From assembly GCA_003225595.1 (NCBI GenBank), contig QIAR01000034.1:1-10587 (forward strand): 10,587 nucleotides of DNA. The letters are read 5' to 3'. Source of the stretch: Acidobacteriota bacterium. Its GTDB lineage: Bacteria > Acidobacteriota > Terriglobia > Terriglobales > Acidobacteriaceae. Shown one piece after another: positions 1 through 6,724 of the stretch. The notes under the pieces are model-generated. The model did no database searches. It saw only the letters and a list, made by a program, of their open reading frames with translations, and was not told the origin of the DNA. Every line of letters starts with the position of its first letter. Position 1 is the stretch's first letter. The position numbers were made by a program, and so were the translations under genes.

Positions 1-445
1 TGCCCGGGTCAATGTTGGCGCCTGTGCGCCCTGGCACGTTGTATAGGATCAGCGGCTTGTCCACTGCCTCGGCGATCGCCTTGAAATGGCGGTACTGTCC
101 TTCTTGCGTGGGCTTGTTGTAGTAGGGCGAAGCGGTAAGGATGGCGTTAACGCCCGGTCGTGCGGCCACTTCCTTGGCTTTCTCTACTGCATCGTGTGTG
201 GAATTCGAAGTCGCTCCAGCGACGATAGGCACGCGCCCCGCCGCCACTTCGACCGTCACATCGATTACATGTAGCCACTCGTCGTGCGAAAGGGTTGGGG
301 TTTCGCCGGTTGTGCCACAGGGGACCAGGAAGTCAATCCCCGATTCCACTTGCCAGGAGACCAGATGGCGCAGGGCGGCTTCATCAATCGAGCCGTCCTG
401 CTTAAAAGGTGTAATGAGAGCTGTTCCGCATCCGTGCAGTTGCAT
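1..445 (-). CDS. dapA: 4-hydroxy-tetrahydrodipicolinate synthase, N-terminal half (cut by window edge)
   Basis: DapA condenses aspartate semialdehyde with pyruvate, the first committed step to lysine and diaminopimelate, in the cytoplasm. The 148 visible residues start MQLHGCGTALITPF, as the family usually does. They carry the pyruvate-binding CGTTGE motif (residues 43-48), SPYYNKP (106-112; Tyr109 matches the E. coli catalytic Tyr107) and YNVPGRT (135-141; Tyr135 and Arg140 match E. coli Tyr133 and Arg138). The Schiff-base lysine motif lies past the window edge, so completeness cannot be judged. The ATG at 445 was chosen because the protein then begins like its family; an in-frame GTG at 469 would add eight residues and neither has a strong ribosome-binding site. 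It is last in the visible asd-lysC-dapB-dapA run, 84 bases after dapB. Identity is very sure; the exact start is less so. Confidence 0.95.
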   Translation of the reverse strand, partial: MQLHGCGTALITPFKQDGSIDEAALRHLVSWQVESGIDFLVPCGTTGETPTLSHDEWLHVIDVTVEVAAGRVPIVAGATSNSTHDAVEKAKEVAARPGVNAILTASPYYNKPTQEGQYRHFKAIAEAVDKPLILYNVPGRTGANIDPG

Positions 446-529
446 ACCATAAAGATAACGCTTATCCACACCTGTAGGAAACGGGTATCAGTTTAGGAGG
501 TAGACAGCACGATGATGTCCTGAAAAAGT

Positions 530-1210
530 CTACAACTCCTGCCATATATCCTTGAAATCAAAAAATCCTCTCTTCCCCGACAGCCACTCCGCCGCCATTA
601 CCGCGCCTTCGGCGAAACCGCGCCGCGACTTGGCATCATGGCACAGATAGATCGTATCGTTGAGCGAGTTCAGCATGACTTCATGCATACCCACTACTTC
701 ACCTTCGCGGAAAGAAATAATTTCCAACTCCTCGCCACAGGCTTCGTGCATTGTCCTCTGGATTGCCACCGCAGTTCCGGAAGGCGCATCTTTCTTCTGC
801 GCATGATGACGCTCGAAAATCTGTCCATGGTAGCCGTGCTGCATTGCCGCCGCAGCCGTGCGTGCGATCTCAAAAAATAAATTCACGCCGATGGAAAAGT
901 TTGCTGCGTAGAGAAGCCCGGTTCCGCCCTTCTGCACAATTTGGCGAACGTTTGACAGCTCGTCGTACCAGCCCGTAGTGCCCACAACCATGTTCTTTCC
1001 TGCGCGGACGCAGGCTCGAATGTTCTCGATGACGACATTCGGTGTAGTGAAGTCAATCACCACGTCCACTTCGCGCAGTTTCGCGGGAGTTAGCGCCGAG
1101 CCATCCAGATTTTCTTTGCTGCCAACGATCTGGATTTGGTGCCGGCGCTGGCGCGCCAGATCCGCCACCAGGGAACCGGTCTTCCCGCGGCCAAGTATCA
1201 GAAAATTCAT
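530..1210 (-). CDS. dapB: 4-hydroxy-tetrahydrodipicolinate reductase
   Basis: DapB reduces the DapA product to tetrahydrodipicolinate with NAD(P)H. The protein has 226 residues, shorter than the roughly 270 of E. coli DapB. The N-terminal Rossmann part holds the dinucleotide loop GRGKTG (7-12) and VVGTTGW (75-81). ANFSIGVN (103-110) leads into the catalytic block ERHHAQKKDAPSGTA (133-147), where His135 matches E. coli His159, Lys139 matches Lys163, and SGT binds substrate. The ATG at 1210 gives MNFLILGRGKTG, a normal start; the frame stays open for 22 more codons to 1276, but that stretch lies in the repeat-rich spacer and looks like non-coding readthrough. It sits 201 bases after lysC and 84 before dapA. 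No strong Shine-Dalgarno is seen before the start. Identity is sure. Confidence 0.95.
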   Translation of the reverse strand: MNFLILGRGKTGSLVADLARQRRHQIQIVGSKENLDGSALTPAKLREVDVVIDFTTPNVVIENIRACVRAGKNMVVGTTGWYDELSNVRQIVQKGGTGLLYAANFSIGVNLFFEIARTAAAAMQHGYHGQIFERHHAQKKDAPSGTAVAIQRTMHEACGEELEIISFREGEVVGMHEVMLNSLNDTIYLCHDAKSRRGFAEGAVMAAEWLSGKRGFFDFKDIWQEL

Positions 1211-1411
1211 TGTGGCTCTAAAACGATACCCGCAGAGAACGCTGAGAACAACCGCAGAGTAGCCGAGAATTGTCACGCCCGTTGCGTCAGGGACCTTGCT
1301 CGTTTTGGCCGCGACTGGAATTGCATGATTTCCCCATTTCTCCGCATCCTCCGCGAGATCCTCGCGACCTCTGCGGTTAAAGGCTTTTCCCGGTATTATC
1401 GGAGTGCAGGC
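1211..1411. repeat. Intergenic GCAGAG-type repeat element with inverted ends between lysC and dapB
   Basis: This 201-base spacer holds purine-rich, loosely periodic repeats in opposite orientation at its two ends. On the plus strand CCGCAGAG occurs at 1230-1237 and again in AACCGCAGAG at 1250-1259; the exact reverse complement CTCTGCGGTT lies at 1369-1378. Variants such as CGCTGAGAA and GCCGAGAAT follow on the left, and CGCGGAGG and GCGGAGAAA on the right (read on the minus strand). A perfect hairpin, CGCGAG-ATC-CTCGCG, lies at 1352-1366. Similar GCAGAG-rich intergenic repeats are, from memory, common in acidobacterial and some other genomes. No transposase or clear target duplication is visible. 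It may be a decayed non-autonomous mobile repeat; effects on transcription between lysC and dapB are unknown. Confidence 0.6.
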
Positions 1412-2785
1412 TCACGCGAACACCTCCGGATCCGGGTCTGAGAAGAATGCCTTATGCAACCGCCGCAGCACTTCGGGTACATGATCCTCTTCAATTACGA
1501 ACGTCAGGTTTATCTCCGACGCGCCCTGCGAAATCATGCGGATATTCACGTCTGTGAGCTCGCCGAAAACGCGTGCCGCAATCCCCGGCGTCTCCCGCAG
1601 GTTCTCGCCCACCAGGCAGACAATCGCCTTGCGTCCTTCGTATTTTACGTCCGCCAACTTGGCCAGATCGGCGGCCAACGCAGGAATGGCCTCATTGGAA
1701 TCCACAGTAAGTGAGACGCTGACTTCCGATGTTGAAACCACGTCTACCGGCACGCGATGGCGGTCGAAGGCTTCAAAGATGGATTTGAGAAAACCGTGCG
1801 CCATCAGCATGCGAGTGGCCACTACATCGACAATCGTGATGCGCTTCTTGGCTGCGATCGCCTTAAATGTATTGCGGCAACGAGGTGCCCGCGCCGTGAT
1901 TTTCGTGCCTTCGCAGGATGCATTGCGCGAGTTCAGTACGTACACCGGAATGTTTTGCTGAACCGCTGGCAGCACGGTGGCGGGGTGCAGCACTCTGGCT
2001 CCGAAATAGGCAAGCTCGGCCGCCTCGTCGAAACTGATCACCTTAATGCGCCGGGCCTCGGGGCACACATTCGGATCCGTGGTCATCATGCCATCTACGT
2101 CCGTCCAGATTTCAATTCGCTCTGCACCCAGGCCGGCACCCACAATTGCCGCTGAAAAATCCGAGCCTCCGCGCCCGATGGTGGTGGTGATCCCCGCCCG
2201 GGTAGCCGCGATGAAGCCGCCCATGACCGGAACCCGACCGTCATCGACCAACGGTTTCACTTTCAGGCGCAATCGCTCGTTCGTCTCCTGGAAAAAAGGA
2301 ACGGCCCGCGTATGGCTGCTGTCCGTCAGAATGCATTCGCGCGAATCCACCAGGGTCGAATCAAGTCCGCGGGCAGAAAACGCCGCCGTAATGATCTTGC
2401 TGGAAAGCAGTTCGCCGTAAGCAGCTATGTTATCGGTGGTGCGCGGTGTCAATTCGCCAACTGCCGCGATGCCGCGCAGCAGTTCATCCAGCGCGTCAAA
2501 ATCAACTCCCAGATCACCATGAAACTGGGTGAAGAGCGCAGTTCCCAGCAGCTCGCCGGCAGCGTTGTAATGCCGCTCGCGCAGGGCACGGGCAAGCTTG
2601 AGCGCGGTTTTGCGATCGCCGGCGCCGGCGGCGCGTCCCATGGCCAGCAATTGGTCGGTGACCTTGGACATGGCGCTGACCACAACCACAGGTCTCTGCG
2701 CCAGGCGTCCCCTTACAATCTCTGCCGCGCGATCAATCGCCTTGGCATCCTCAACCGAGGTCCCGCCGAATTTCATCACGATCAT
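1412..2785 (-). CDS. lysC: Aspartokinase with two ACT domains, probably lysine-sensitive
   Basis: Aspartokinase phosphorylates aspartate, the entry step of the aspartate amino-acid family. The 457 residues match the length of monofunctional lysine-sensitive enzymes. The kinase domain starts with KFGGTSV (5-11), followed by GRGGSDFSA (204-212), the ATP-site segment EIWTDVDGMMTTDPN (225-239) and FGARVLHPAT (261-270). Two ACT domains follow at about 318-378 and 386-447. The first contains HGFLKSIFEAF...DVVSTSEVSVSLT (330-360), very close to the E. coli LysC region that binds lysine, so feedback inhibition by lysine is inferred. The second has NIRMISQGASEINLTFV (414-430). The ATG at 2785 has an AAGGAA site nine bases upstream; a second ATG three codons in is less well placed. 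It lies 70 bases after asd. Confidence 0.96.
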   Translation of the reverse strand: MIVMKFGGTSVEDAKAIDRAAEIVRGRLAQRPVVVVSAMSKVTDQLLAMGRAAGAGDRKTALKLARALRERHYNAAGELLGTALFTQFHGDLGVDFDALDELLRGIAAVGELTPRTTDNIAAYGELLSSKIITAAFSARGLDSTLVDSRECILTDSSHTRAVPFFQETNERLRLKVKPLVDDGRVPVMGGFIAATRAGITTTIGRGGSDFSAAIVGAGLGAERIEIWTDVDGMMTTDPNVCPEARRIKVISFDEAAELAYFGARVLHPATVLPAVQQNIPVYVLNSRNASCEGTKITARAPRCRNTFKAIAAKKRITIVDVVATRMLMAHGFLKSIFEAFDRHRVPVDVVSTSEVSVSLTVDSNEAIPALAADLAKLADVKYEGRKAIVCLVGENLRETPGIAARVFGELTDVNIRMISQGASEINLTFVIEEDHVPEVLRRLHKAFFSDPDPEVFA

Positions 2786-2794
2786 CGACCGATG

Positions 2795-2800
2795 TTCCTT
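2795..2800 (-). promoter_or_regulatory. Ribosome-binding site of lysC
   Basis: AAGGAA on the minus strand lies nine bases before the ATG at 2785. It favours that start over the ATG three codons further in, which would be 18 bases away. Confidence 0.65.
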
Positions 2801-2855
2801 GAAAAGGGAGCAGCGCGGGTCAGCAACAACCGACTCATGGCTGGCATGGTTTGCC

Positions 2856-3908
2856 TTAATCCAGGTATCCCTGCGCTTTGAGTAGTTCGGCGTTCAGCAG
2901 GGCGGCGCCCGCAGCCCCACGAATCGTGTTATGGGAAAGCAGGGTGAACTTCCAGTCCAGCACGCCACACGGACGCAGTCGCCCCACCGTCGTCGTCATC
3001 CCAGCGCCACTGTCGGCATCAAACCTTGGCTGCGGCCGGTCAGCGGCGTCCAGATACACCACCGGTTGTTCAGGCGCGCTAGGCAGCCGGAGCTCCTGCG
3101 GCTCGCTGCGGAACTGGTTCCAGGTCGCAATGATCTCCTCCCGTTGCGCCTTCTCTTTCAGCTGCACAGAGACGGACTCCGTGTGTCCATCCTCGACTGC
3201 GACGCGGTTGCATTGCGCACTCATGGCAAACGCCGCGGGCTCCACCTTCGATCCGTTCAGCCGGCCCAGCAGTTTGCGGGTTTCTTCCTCCATCTTTTCT
3301 TCTTCTTTCGCAATATAGGGGATCACATTCCCGAGGATGTCGAGTGAAGCCACTCCCGGATATCCCGCTCCACTGACCGCCTGCATGGTGACAGCCATCA
3401 CCGTTTTGAGGCCGAATCGCTGCTCCAAGGGAGCCAGGGCCAGCACCAGTCCAATGGCTGAGCAATTGGGATTGGTCACCACGAACCCGCCGGACTTTCG
3501 CCGCCATGCCTGACATTCGAGCAGCTTAATGTGCCCGCCGTTGACCTCCGGAATTACTAGCGGGACGTCGGCCTGCATGCGCAACGCGCTCGAGTTGGAA
3601 ACTACCGCGCACCCGGCCTCGGCGAAACGGGGCTCGAATTCGGCAGCGATGCCTGTGTCCAGTGCCGCGAAAATAATTCTCGGAGCGTCTTCCGGCTGTG
3701 CCGCGGAAACACGCATTCCAGCGATGCGGGTGGGGATCGGCGACTTCATCCGCCAGCGCGCGGCCTCGGCATAGAGACGACCTTCGGAGCGGTCCGAGGC
3801 TGCCAGCCAGGTGATCTCGAACCAGGGATGGTGCTCCAGCATCTGGACGAAACGTTGTCCCACAATGCCGGTAGCACCCAGAATTCCTACGGGAGTTTTC
3901 GTTTGCAT
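2856..3908 (-). CDS. asd: Aspartate-semialdehyde dehydrogenase, archaeal/fungal type
   Basis: The enzyme reduces aspartyl phosphate from LysC to aspartate semialdehyde, which feeds DapA and homoserine synthesis. The 350-residue protein has the NADP-binding GATGIVGQRF (11-20), the catalytic cysteine in TNPNCS (Cys149), MQAVSGAGYPGV (175-186), the general-base region DGHTESV (His242), DRPQPRFD (290-297), GMTTTVGR (303-310) and a C-terminal HNTIRGAAGAALLNAE (326-341). This pattern fits the branch found in archaea and fungi (such as the M. jannaschii enzyme) rather than the E. coli type. No good Shine-Dalgarno precedes the ATG at 3908, but the protein begins exactly at the Rossmann fold. It starts 27 bases after the stop of the AI-2E family gene and ends 70 bases before lysC, consistent with one transcript. 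Identity is very sure. Confidence 0.96.
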   Translation of the reverse strand: MQTKTPVGILGATGIVGQRFVQMLEHHPWFEITWLAASDRSEGRLYAEAARWRMKSPIPTRIAGMRVSAAQPEDAPRIIFAALDTGIAAEFEPRFAEAGCAVVSNSSALRMQADVPLVIPEVNGGHIKLLECQAWRRKSGGFVVTNPNCSAIGLVLALAPLEQRFGLKTVMAVTMQAVSGAGYPGVASLDILGNVIPYIAKEEEKMEEETRKLLGRLNGSKVEPAAFAMSAQCNRVAVEDGHTESVSVQLKEKAQREEIIATWNQFRSEPQELRLPSAPEQPVVYLDAADRPQPRFDADSGAGMTTTVGRLRPCGVLDWKFTLLSHNTIRGAAGAALLNAELLKAQGYLD

Positions 3909-3935
3909 GGAGTTGATTCGAATTTTCTGCCCTGC

Positions 3936-5018
3936 TTACTTGCGCGGGCTGATCTCGCTCCCGAAAGCGTACTCATTCAGCGGTCCGAAACGCCTCTTCT
4001 CCGCGTAGATTCTCCACCGCCGGAACACGATCCGCAAACTGGCCATCACCGGAATCGACAAATAGACCCCGAGTACGCCAGCGATTTCGCCTCCCGCCAG
4101 TACGCCGAAGATCGCTGCCAGCGGGTGCAGTTCCATTTTTTCACCCATGATGCGCGGTGAGACGAGATAATCCTGCACCAGTCGCCACGCCGCCAGAAAT
4201 AACAGAAGCAAGAGCCAGTGGGGATAGCTCATCAACAATGCCACACTGATGATCAGCACGGCGGCGACCAGCGGGCCCACAACCGGGATGAACTCCATGG
4301 CTCCGCCCGCGGTTCCGAGTACAAGGGCGTAAGGCACGCGCAGCATGCCCAAAAATGCCGTGTACACCATCAGCGACAGTGCCGCGAGAGTGAGTTGAGC
4401 ACGAATAAAGTGGGCGAGCATCTGATTCAAATCATTCAGGACGCCCTCGAGGAACTCGCGCTGGGGCCGCGTCTGCACGATGGAAAGAGCTGTTTCACTG
4501 AAACTGCGCCCATCCTTCAAAAAGAATATCGCCAGTATAGGCACCAGTACCAGAAACCAGATATTCTGGGCTGCCTCAGCCAATCGTAGCCCCACCCGTT
4601 GGGCAATGCGCATCACATCATTGCGATGGTTAAAAAGAAAACTCTGGAGTTGCTGCCGCGTTTTAAAACTCCAGCCGTGTTCCGCTCCGATTTGTTGGGC
4701 GATCTCACCCGAACTGACCTTGTGCAGCAGATCGGTTTCCCCCAGCCGTGCTGCCTGGCGCGCAAGCCGCGGGCCTACAAAGAAGAAAATGGTGGCGACG
4801 AGGATGACCAGGAGCATGTAGATGACGGCGATCGCGCGCCCCCGTCCGCGCACCCATTTTTCAATTCGAGAAACGGCTGGATCCATCAGGTAAGCAAAAA
4901 AGATGGCAAAGAGGAATGCGACGAGGGTATGCCGGGCTGCGTAGAGAAACGCCAGCGCCAGCGCGAACAGCAACACCGTAATCAGAATTCGCGACGCGCG
5001 TGTATCGATCAGGGCCAA
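3936..5018 (-). CDS. AI-2E (PerM/YdiK/TqsA-like) family membrane protein
   Basis: This 360-residue inner-membrane protein has the layout of the AI-2E transporter family. Hydrophobic segments lie at about 11-28, 31-46 and 62-82; a soluble loop spans about 84-150; the C-terminal half is rich in membrane segments (152-167, 205-225, 229-262, 266-282, 300-325). Family motifs include FLKDGRSF (166-173), MEFIPVVGP (241-249), DYLVSPRIMG (283-292) and LHPLAAIFGVLAGGEIAGVLG (297-317). Characterised relatives export autoinducer-2 or act as ion antiporters; most have unknown substrates, so none is assigned here. The start is a TTG at 5018 with GGGAG six bases upstream; the first ATG comes 45 codons later, inside the second membrane segment. 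It precedes asd by 27 bases and may share its transcript. Metabolite export linked to the aspartate pathway is possible but only inferred. Confidence 0.9.
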   Translation of the reverse strand: MALIDTRASRILITVLLFALALAFLYAARHTLVAFLFAIFFAYLMDPAVSRIEKWVRGRGRAIAVIYMLLVILVATIFFFVGPRLARQAARLGETDLLHKVSSGEIAQQIGAEHGWSFKTRQQLQSFLFNHRNDVMRIAQRVGLRLAEAAQNIWFLVLVPILAIFFLKDGRSFSETALSIVQTRPQREFLEGVLNDLNQMLAHFIRAQLTLAALSLMVYTAFLGMLRVPYALVLGTAGGAMEFIPVVGPLVAAVLIISVALLMSYPHWLLLLLFLAAWRLVQDYLVSPRIMGEKMELHPLAAIFGVLAGGEIAGVLGVYLSIPVMASLRIVFRRWRIYAEKRRFGPLNEYAFGSEISPRK

Positions 5019-5024
5019 ACGCAG

Positions 5025-5029
5025 CTCCC
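5025..5029 (-). promoter_or_regulatory. Ribosome-binding site supporting a TTG start
   Basis: GGGAG on the minus strand ends six bases before the TTG at 5018. It decides the start of the AI-2E family gene, which has no ATG until well inside the second membrane segment. Confidence 0.65.
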
Positions 5030-5060
5030 GTGGACGTGCGCTTTACACCAAGGAGCACGG

Positions 5061-5210
5061 GTCTACAGGCTGCGGAAAAACTCGATTTGACCTCTGTTTT
5101 GGGAAGGGCACGACTTCAGTCGTGCCGTTAAGTCCCTTTACTTTGTCATTCCGAGCGGGCTTCAGCCCGCGAGGAATATGCTTTTTAGAGTTTTTCCCCA
5201 GCCCGTCTAG
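5061..5210. repeat. Composite palindromic repeat element with inverted ends
   Basis: This element lies inside the 288-base gap 5019-5306. The outer arms at 5068-5083 (GGCTGCGGAAAAACTC) and 5188-5203 are inverted copies matching at 15 of 16 positions, with weaker similarity out to 5061 and 5210. Between them are two palindromes: 5107-5126, with nine-base arms GGCACGACT and AGTCGTGCC around TC; and 5155-5170, with seven-base arms GCGGGCT and AGCCCGC around TC. The second is framed by ATTCC (5148-5152) and GGAAT (5173-5177). Both share the core CTTCAG. The pieces resemble short intergenic repeats that I recall as frequent in acidobacterial genomes. No coding potential is seen. REP-like or non-autonomous mobile origin is inferred; a role as transcript hairpins upstream of the AI-2E gene is possible. 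Confidence 0.7.
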
Positions 5211-5285
5211 CCGTGCCGAGATCAGCAGACCATGACATCCGATCCCTTAGCCCCTGATGTTGGACAAATTCTGCTCAGCAGGTTA

Positions 5286-5305
5286 GAGCTTCTCATCAGA
5301 AGCTC
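5286..5305 (-). terminator. Hairpin directly after the unknown secreted-protein gene, possible terminator
   Basis: A perfect eight-base stem, GAGCTTCT paired with AGAAGCTC around a four-base loop, begins one base past the stop codon at 5307. On the minus strand it is followed by CTAACC and not by a U-run, so it does not meet the intrinsic terminator pattern fully. A further small palindrome CTGCTCAGCAG lies at 5271-5281. It may end the sigma-aroK operon or protect the transcript 3' end. Confidence 0.4.
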
Positions 5306-5306
5306 A

Positions 5307-6059
5307 TCAGTCCCGCACTACTTCCGTATTATCGCTGGCGACCAGAATCCGTACCAGCTTGAACCTGTCCTGGTCATCCAACCATAACACCCATTCTCCG
5401 CTGTCGTCCTTCAGGTTCAGGCGCAGCAACTCGCGTTCGGTGCCATTGATCTTCAACTTCTCCTTACCCACAGGCACCAGGCTGACCTTCATGGAAGTTC
5501 TGTCTTGGGGTACGATAACGCCAAACTGCGCCGGTGCCTGAGGGCATTGCACACTGCCATTTTCCTGCTTGCAACTGGAAGCCAGGTAGCGCCATACCAG
5601 TACCTCGCGTTGCACAAAGGAGTTATTGTCCAGCACCATGCTGGAGCTGGGCATCAGGAACGGTTGCTCGGCCGCCTTATCCCCTGGCGTTGTGGTGATT
5701 CGCTCGATCAGGAACTGCCCATTTGGCGTTACTACCAGCTCGGCTTTGCCTGGGCTTACCTCATGCCATTCATACCGAATAAGGTCGCCAGCGGCTGAGA
5801 GTCTCAGTTCGGAAGCCTGGCTGGCGGTGTCGGCGCCACCATCCGTTTTCAGTTGCGCTGTGATCGTGCTTCCGCTCGCCCCCTGCTGGACGGAGAACCT
5901 TTCGGTTGCCACGTGGTGCCCGTTCTTCAACACGCTAAACGTGCCGGAGTCCACGGTTTTGCCAGATTCTTTCTCCTTGTCCTTGGCTTGAACCGAAACG
6001 CCCGCCTCGAGTACGAACAGACAAGCCACTGAAACGATCAGCAATCCTCTGAATGCCAC
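5307..6059 (-). CDS. Secreted protein of unknown function coupled to aroK
   Basis: The family is not recognised with certainty. With the GTG start at 6059 the protein has 250 residues. It opens with a signal peptide (MAFRGLLIVSVACLFVLEAG, likely cut after VQA at about 25), then a charged stretch KDKEKESGK. The mature part looks beta-rich: GTFSVLKNGHHVATERFSV (39-57), alternating hydrophobic strands through the middle, a pair of cysteines (163 and 172) that could form a disulfide, and a closing WVLWLDDQDRFKLVRI (223-238). This recalls periplasmic beta-fold families such as DUF3108, but only loosely. The start is supported by GAGGAG seven bases upstream, inside the last codons of aroK, whose stop is one base before the GTG; translational coupling is likely. 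The frame is open upstream to 6179, but that would overlap aroK and bury the signal peptide. Confidence 0.82.
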   Translation of the reverse strand: MAFRGLLIVSVACLFVLEAGVSVQAKDKEKESGKTVDSGTFSVLKNGHHVATERFSVQQGASGSTITAQLKTDGGADTASQASELRLSAAGDLIRYEWHEVSPGKAELVVTPNGQFLIERITTTPGDKAAEQPFLMPSSSMVLDNNSFVQREVLVWRYLASSCKQENGSVQCPQAPAQFGVIVPQDRTSMKVSLVPVGKEKLKINGTERELLRLNLKDDSGEWVLWLDDQDRFKLVRILVASDNTEVVRD

Positions 6060-6060
6060 G

Positions 6061-6681
6061 CTACTTCTCCTCACCGAGATCCTTCTGGGGCAACTTGAAT
6101 TGCAACCGCAAACTTGCAATGATCTCCGCCGCAATACTTTCGACGTCCTTACCAGCCGTATCCAGCCGCAATAACGCATTCATATAACGCGATCGCCTTG
6201 CTTCGTATAATTGGCGGAACTGCCGCTCGTCGCGTCTCAGCGGACGCTCATCGGGTTCGTCTTCATTTTGGCACCGCCGCCACAATTCATCCACGGGCGC
6301 ATCCAGGAAAACTGTCAGCGCACCGGCCGCCTTCAGCAATGCGGCGTTTTCTGCCTGCACGAAAGCCCCGCCTCCGAGAGCAACCACCACGGGCGAACTC
6401 GGCGGCCGCTCCTCGACTAATTCCCGCAAGGCCCTATGTTCCGCCTGACGAAACCCAACTTCTCCTGAGTCGCGGAAAATCTCGGCGATTGAGCGGCCTT
6501 CCCTTGCCTGTATGCGCTCATCCAAGTCTTCAAAGCGCCATTCCAACTGGCGGCTAAGGGCATGGCCCACGGTGCTCTTGCCCGATCCCATAAAGCCCAG
6601 CAGAAACACAGCTCGGGCAGGCGCGTCACACCCCTCCCCAGGCACTTCGGAGTCCCGCCAGCAATCCGGCCTACCTGCCAT
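6061..6681 (-). CDS. aroK: Shikimate kinase
   Basis: Shikimate kinase phosphorylates shikimate at the 3-hydroxyl with ATP, the fifth step of the chorismate pathway, in the cytoplasm. From the ATG at 6681 the protein has 206 residues, with about 23 extra N-terminal residues ahead of the fold. Motifs: P-loop GFMGSGKST (29-37), shikimate-binding DLDERI (52-57), GEVGFRQAE (73-81, Arg78), GGGA (103-106), lid arginine region ERPLRRD (145-151) and ARRSRY (161-166). All key residues are present. The frame remains open upstream to 6804, overlapping the previous gene; a start at 6681 leaves 43 bases between genes and has GGGA nearby, but a TTG at 6720 cannot be excluded. aroK usually sits with aroB; here it follows an envelope-signalling set and overlaps the control site of a secreted protein gene. 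Confidence 0.93.
   Translation of the reverse strand: MAGRPDCWRDSEVPGEGCDAPARAVFLLGFMGSGKSTVGHALSRQLEWRFEDLDERIQAREGRSIAEIFRDSGEVGFRQAEHRALRELVEERPPSSPVVVALGGGAFVQAENAALLKAAGALTVFLDAPVDELWRRCQNEDEPDERPLRRDERQFRQLYEARRSRYMNALLRLDTAGKDVESIAAEIIASLRLQFKLPQKDLGEEK
6067..6072 (-). promoter_or_regulatory. Strong ribosome-binding site inside the aroK end
   Basis: GAGGAG, encoding the Glu-Glu just before the terminal Lys of AroK, lies seven bases before the GTG at 6059. It fixes the start of the downstream secreted protein and points to coupled translation. Confidence 0.75.
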
Positions 6682-6724
6682 GGCGATTTCCCGGCAGCGT
6701 TTCTCCCAGCGCTCGGCCAATTTT

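Noticed and set aside
494..522. Perfect AGGAGG followed by ATG ATG TCC TGA on the plus strand in the dapA-dapB gap
   Set aside because: It would encode only three residues and points against all genes; most likely chance, though a leader role cannot be formally excluded.
1211..1276. Longer DapB starting at 1276
   Set aside because: The 22 extra codons fall in the GCAGAG repeat, and family members begin right at the Rossmann fold as the ATG at 1210 does.
1230..1380. CRISPR array or tandem repeat in the lysC-dapB gap
   Set aside because: Units are short, degenerate and in opposite orientation at the two ends; there are no unique spacers of constant length and no cas genes.
2786..2855. Possible lysine riboswitch or leader between asd and lysC
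   Set aside because: Seventy bases is far too short for a lysine riboswitch and no matching structure or terminator is seen; the 27 bases before asd are shorter still.
2312..2881. Plus-strand open frame of 189 codons opposite lysC
   Set aside because: Antisense to the aspartokinase kinase domain with all its motifs intact; no plausible ribosome-binding site or domain.
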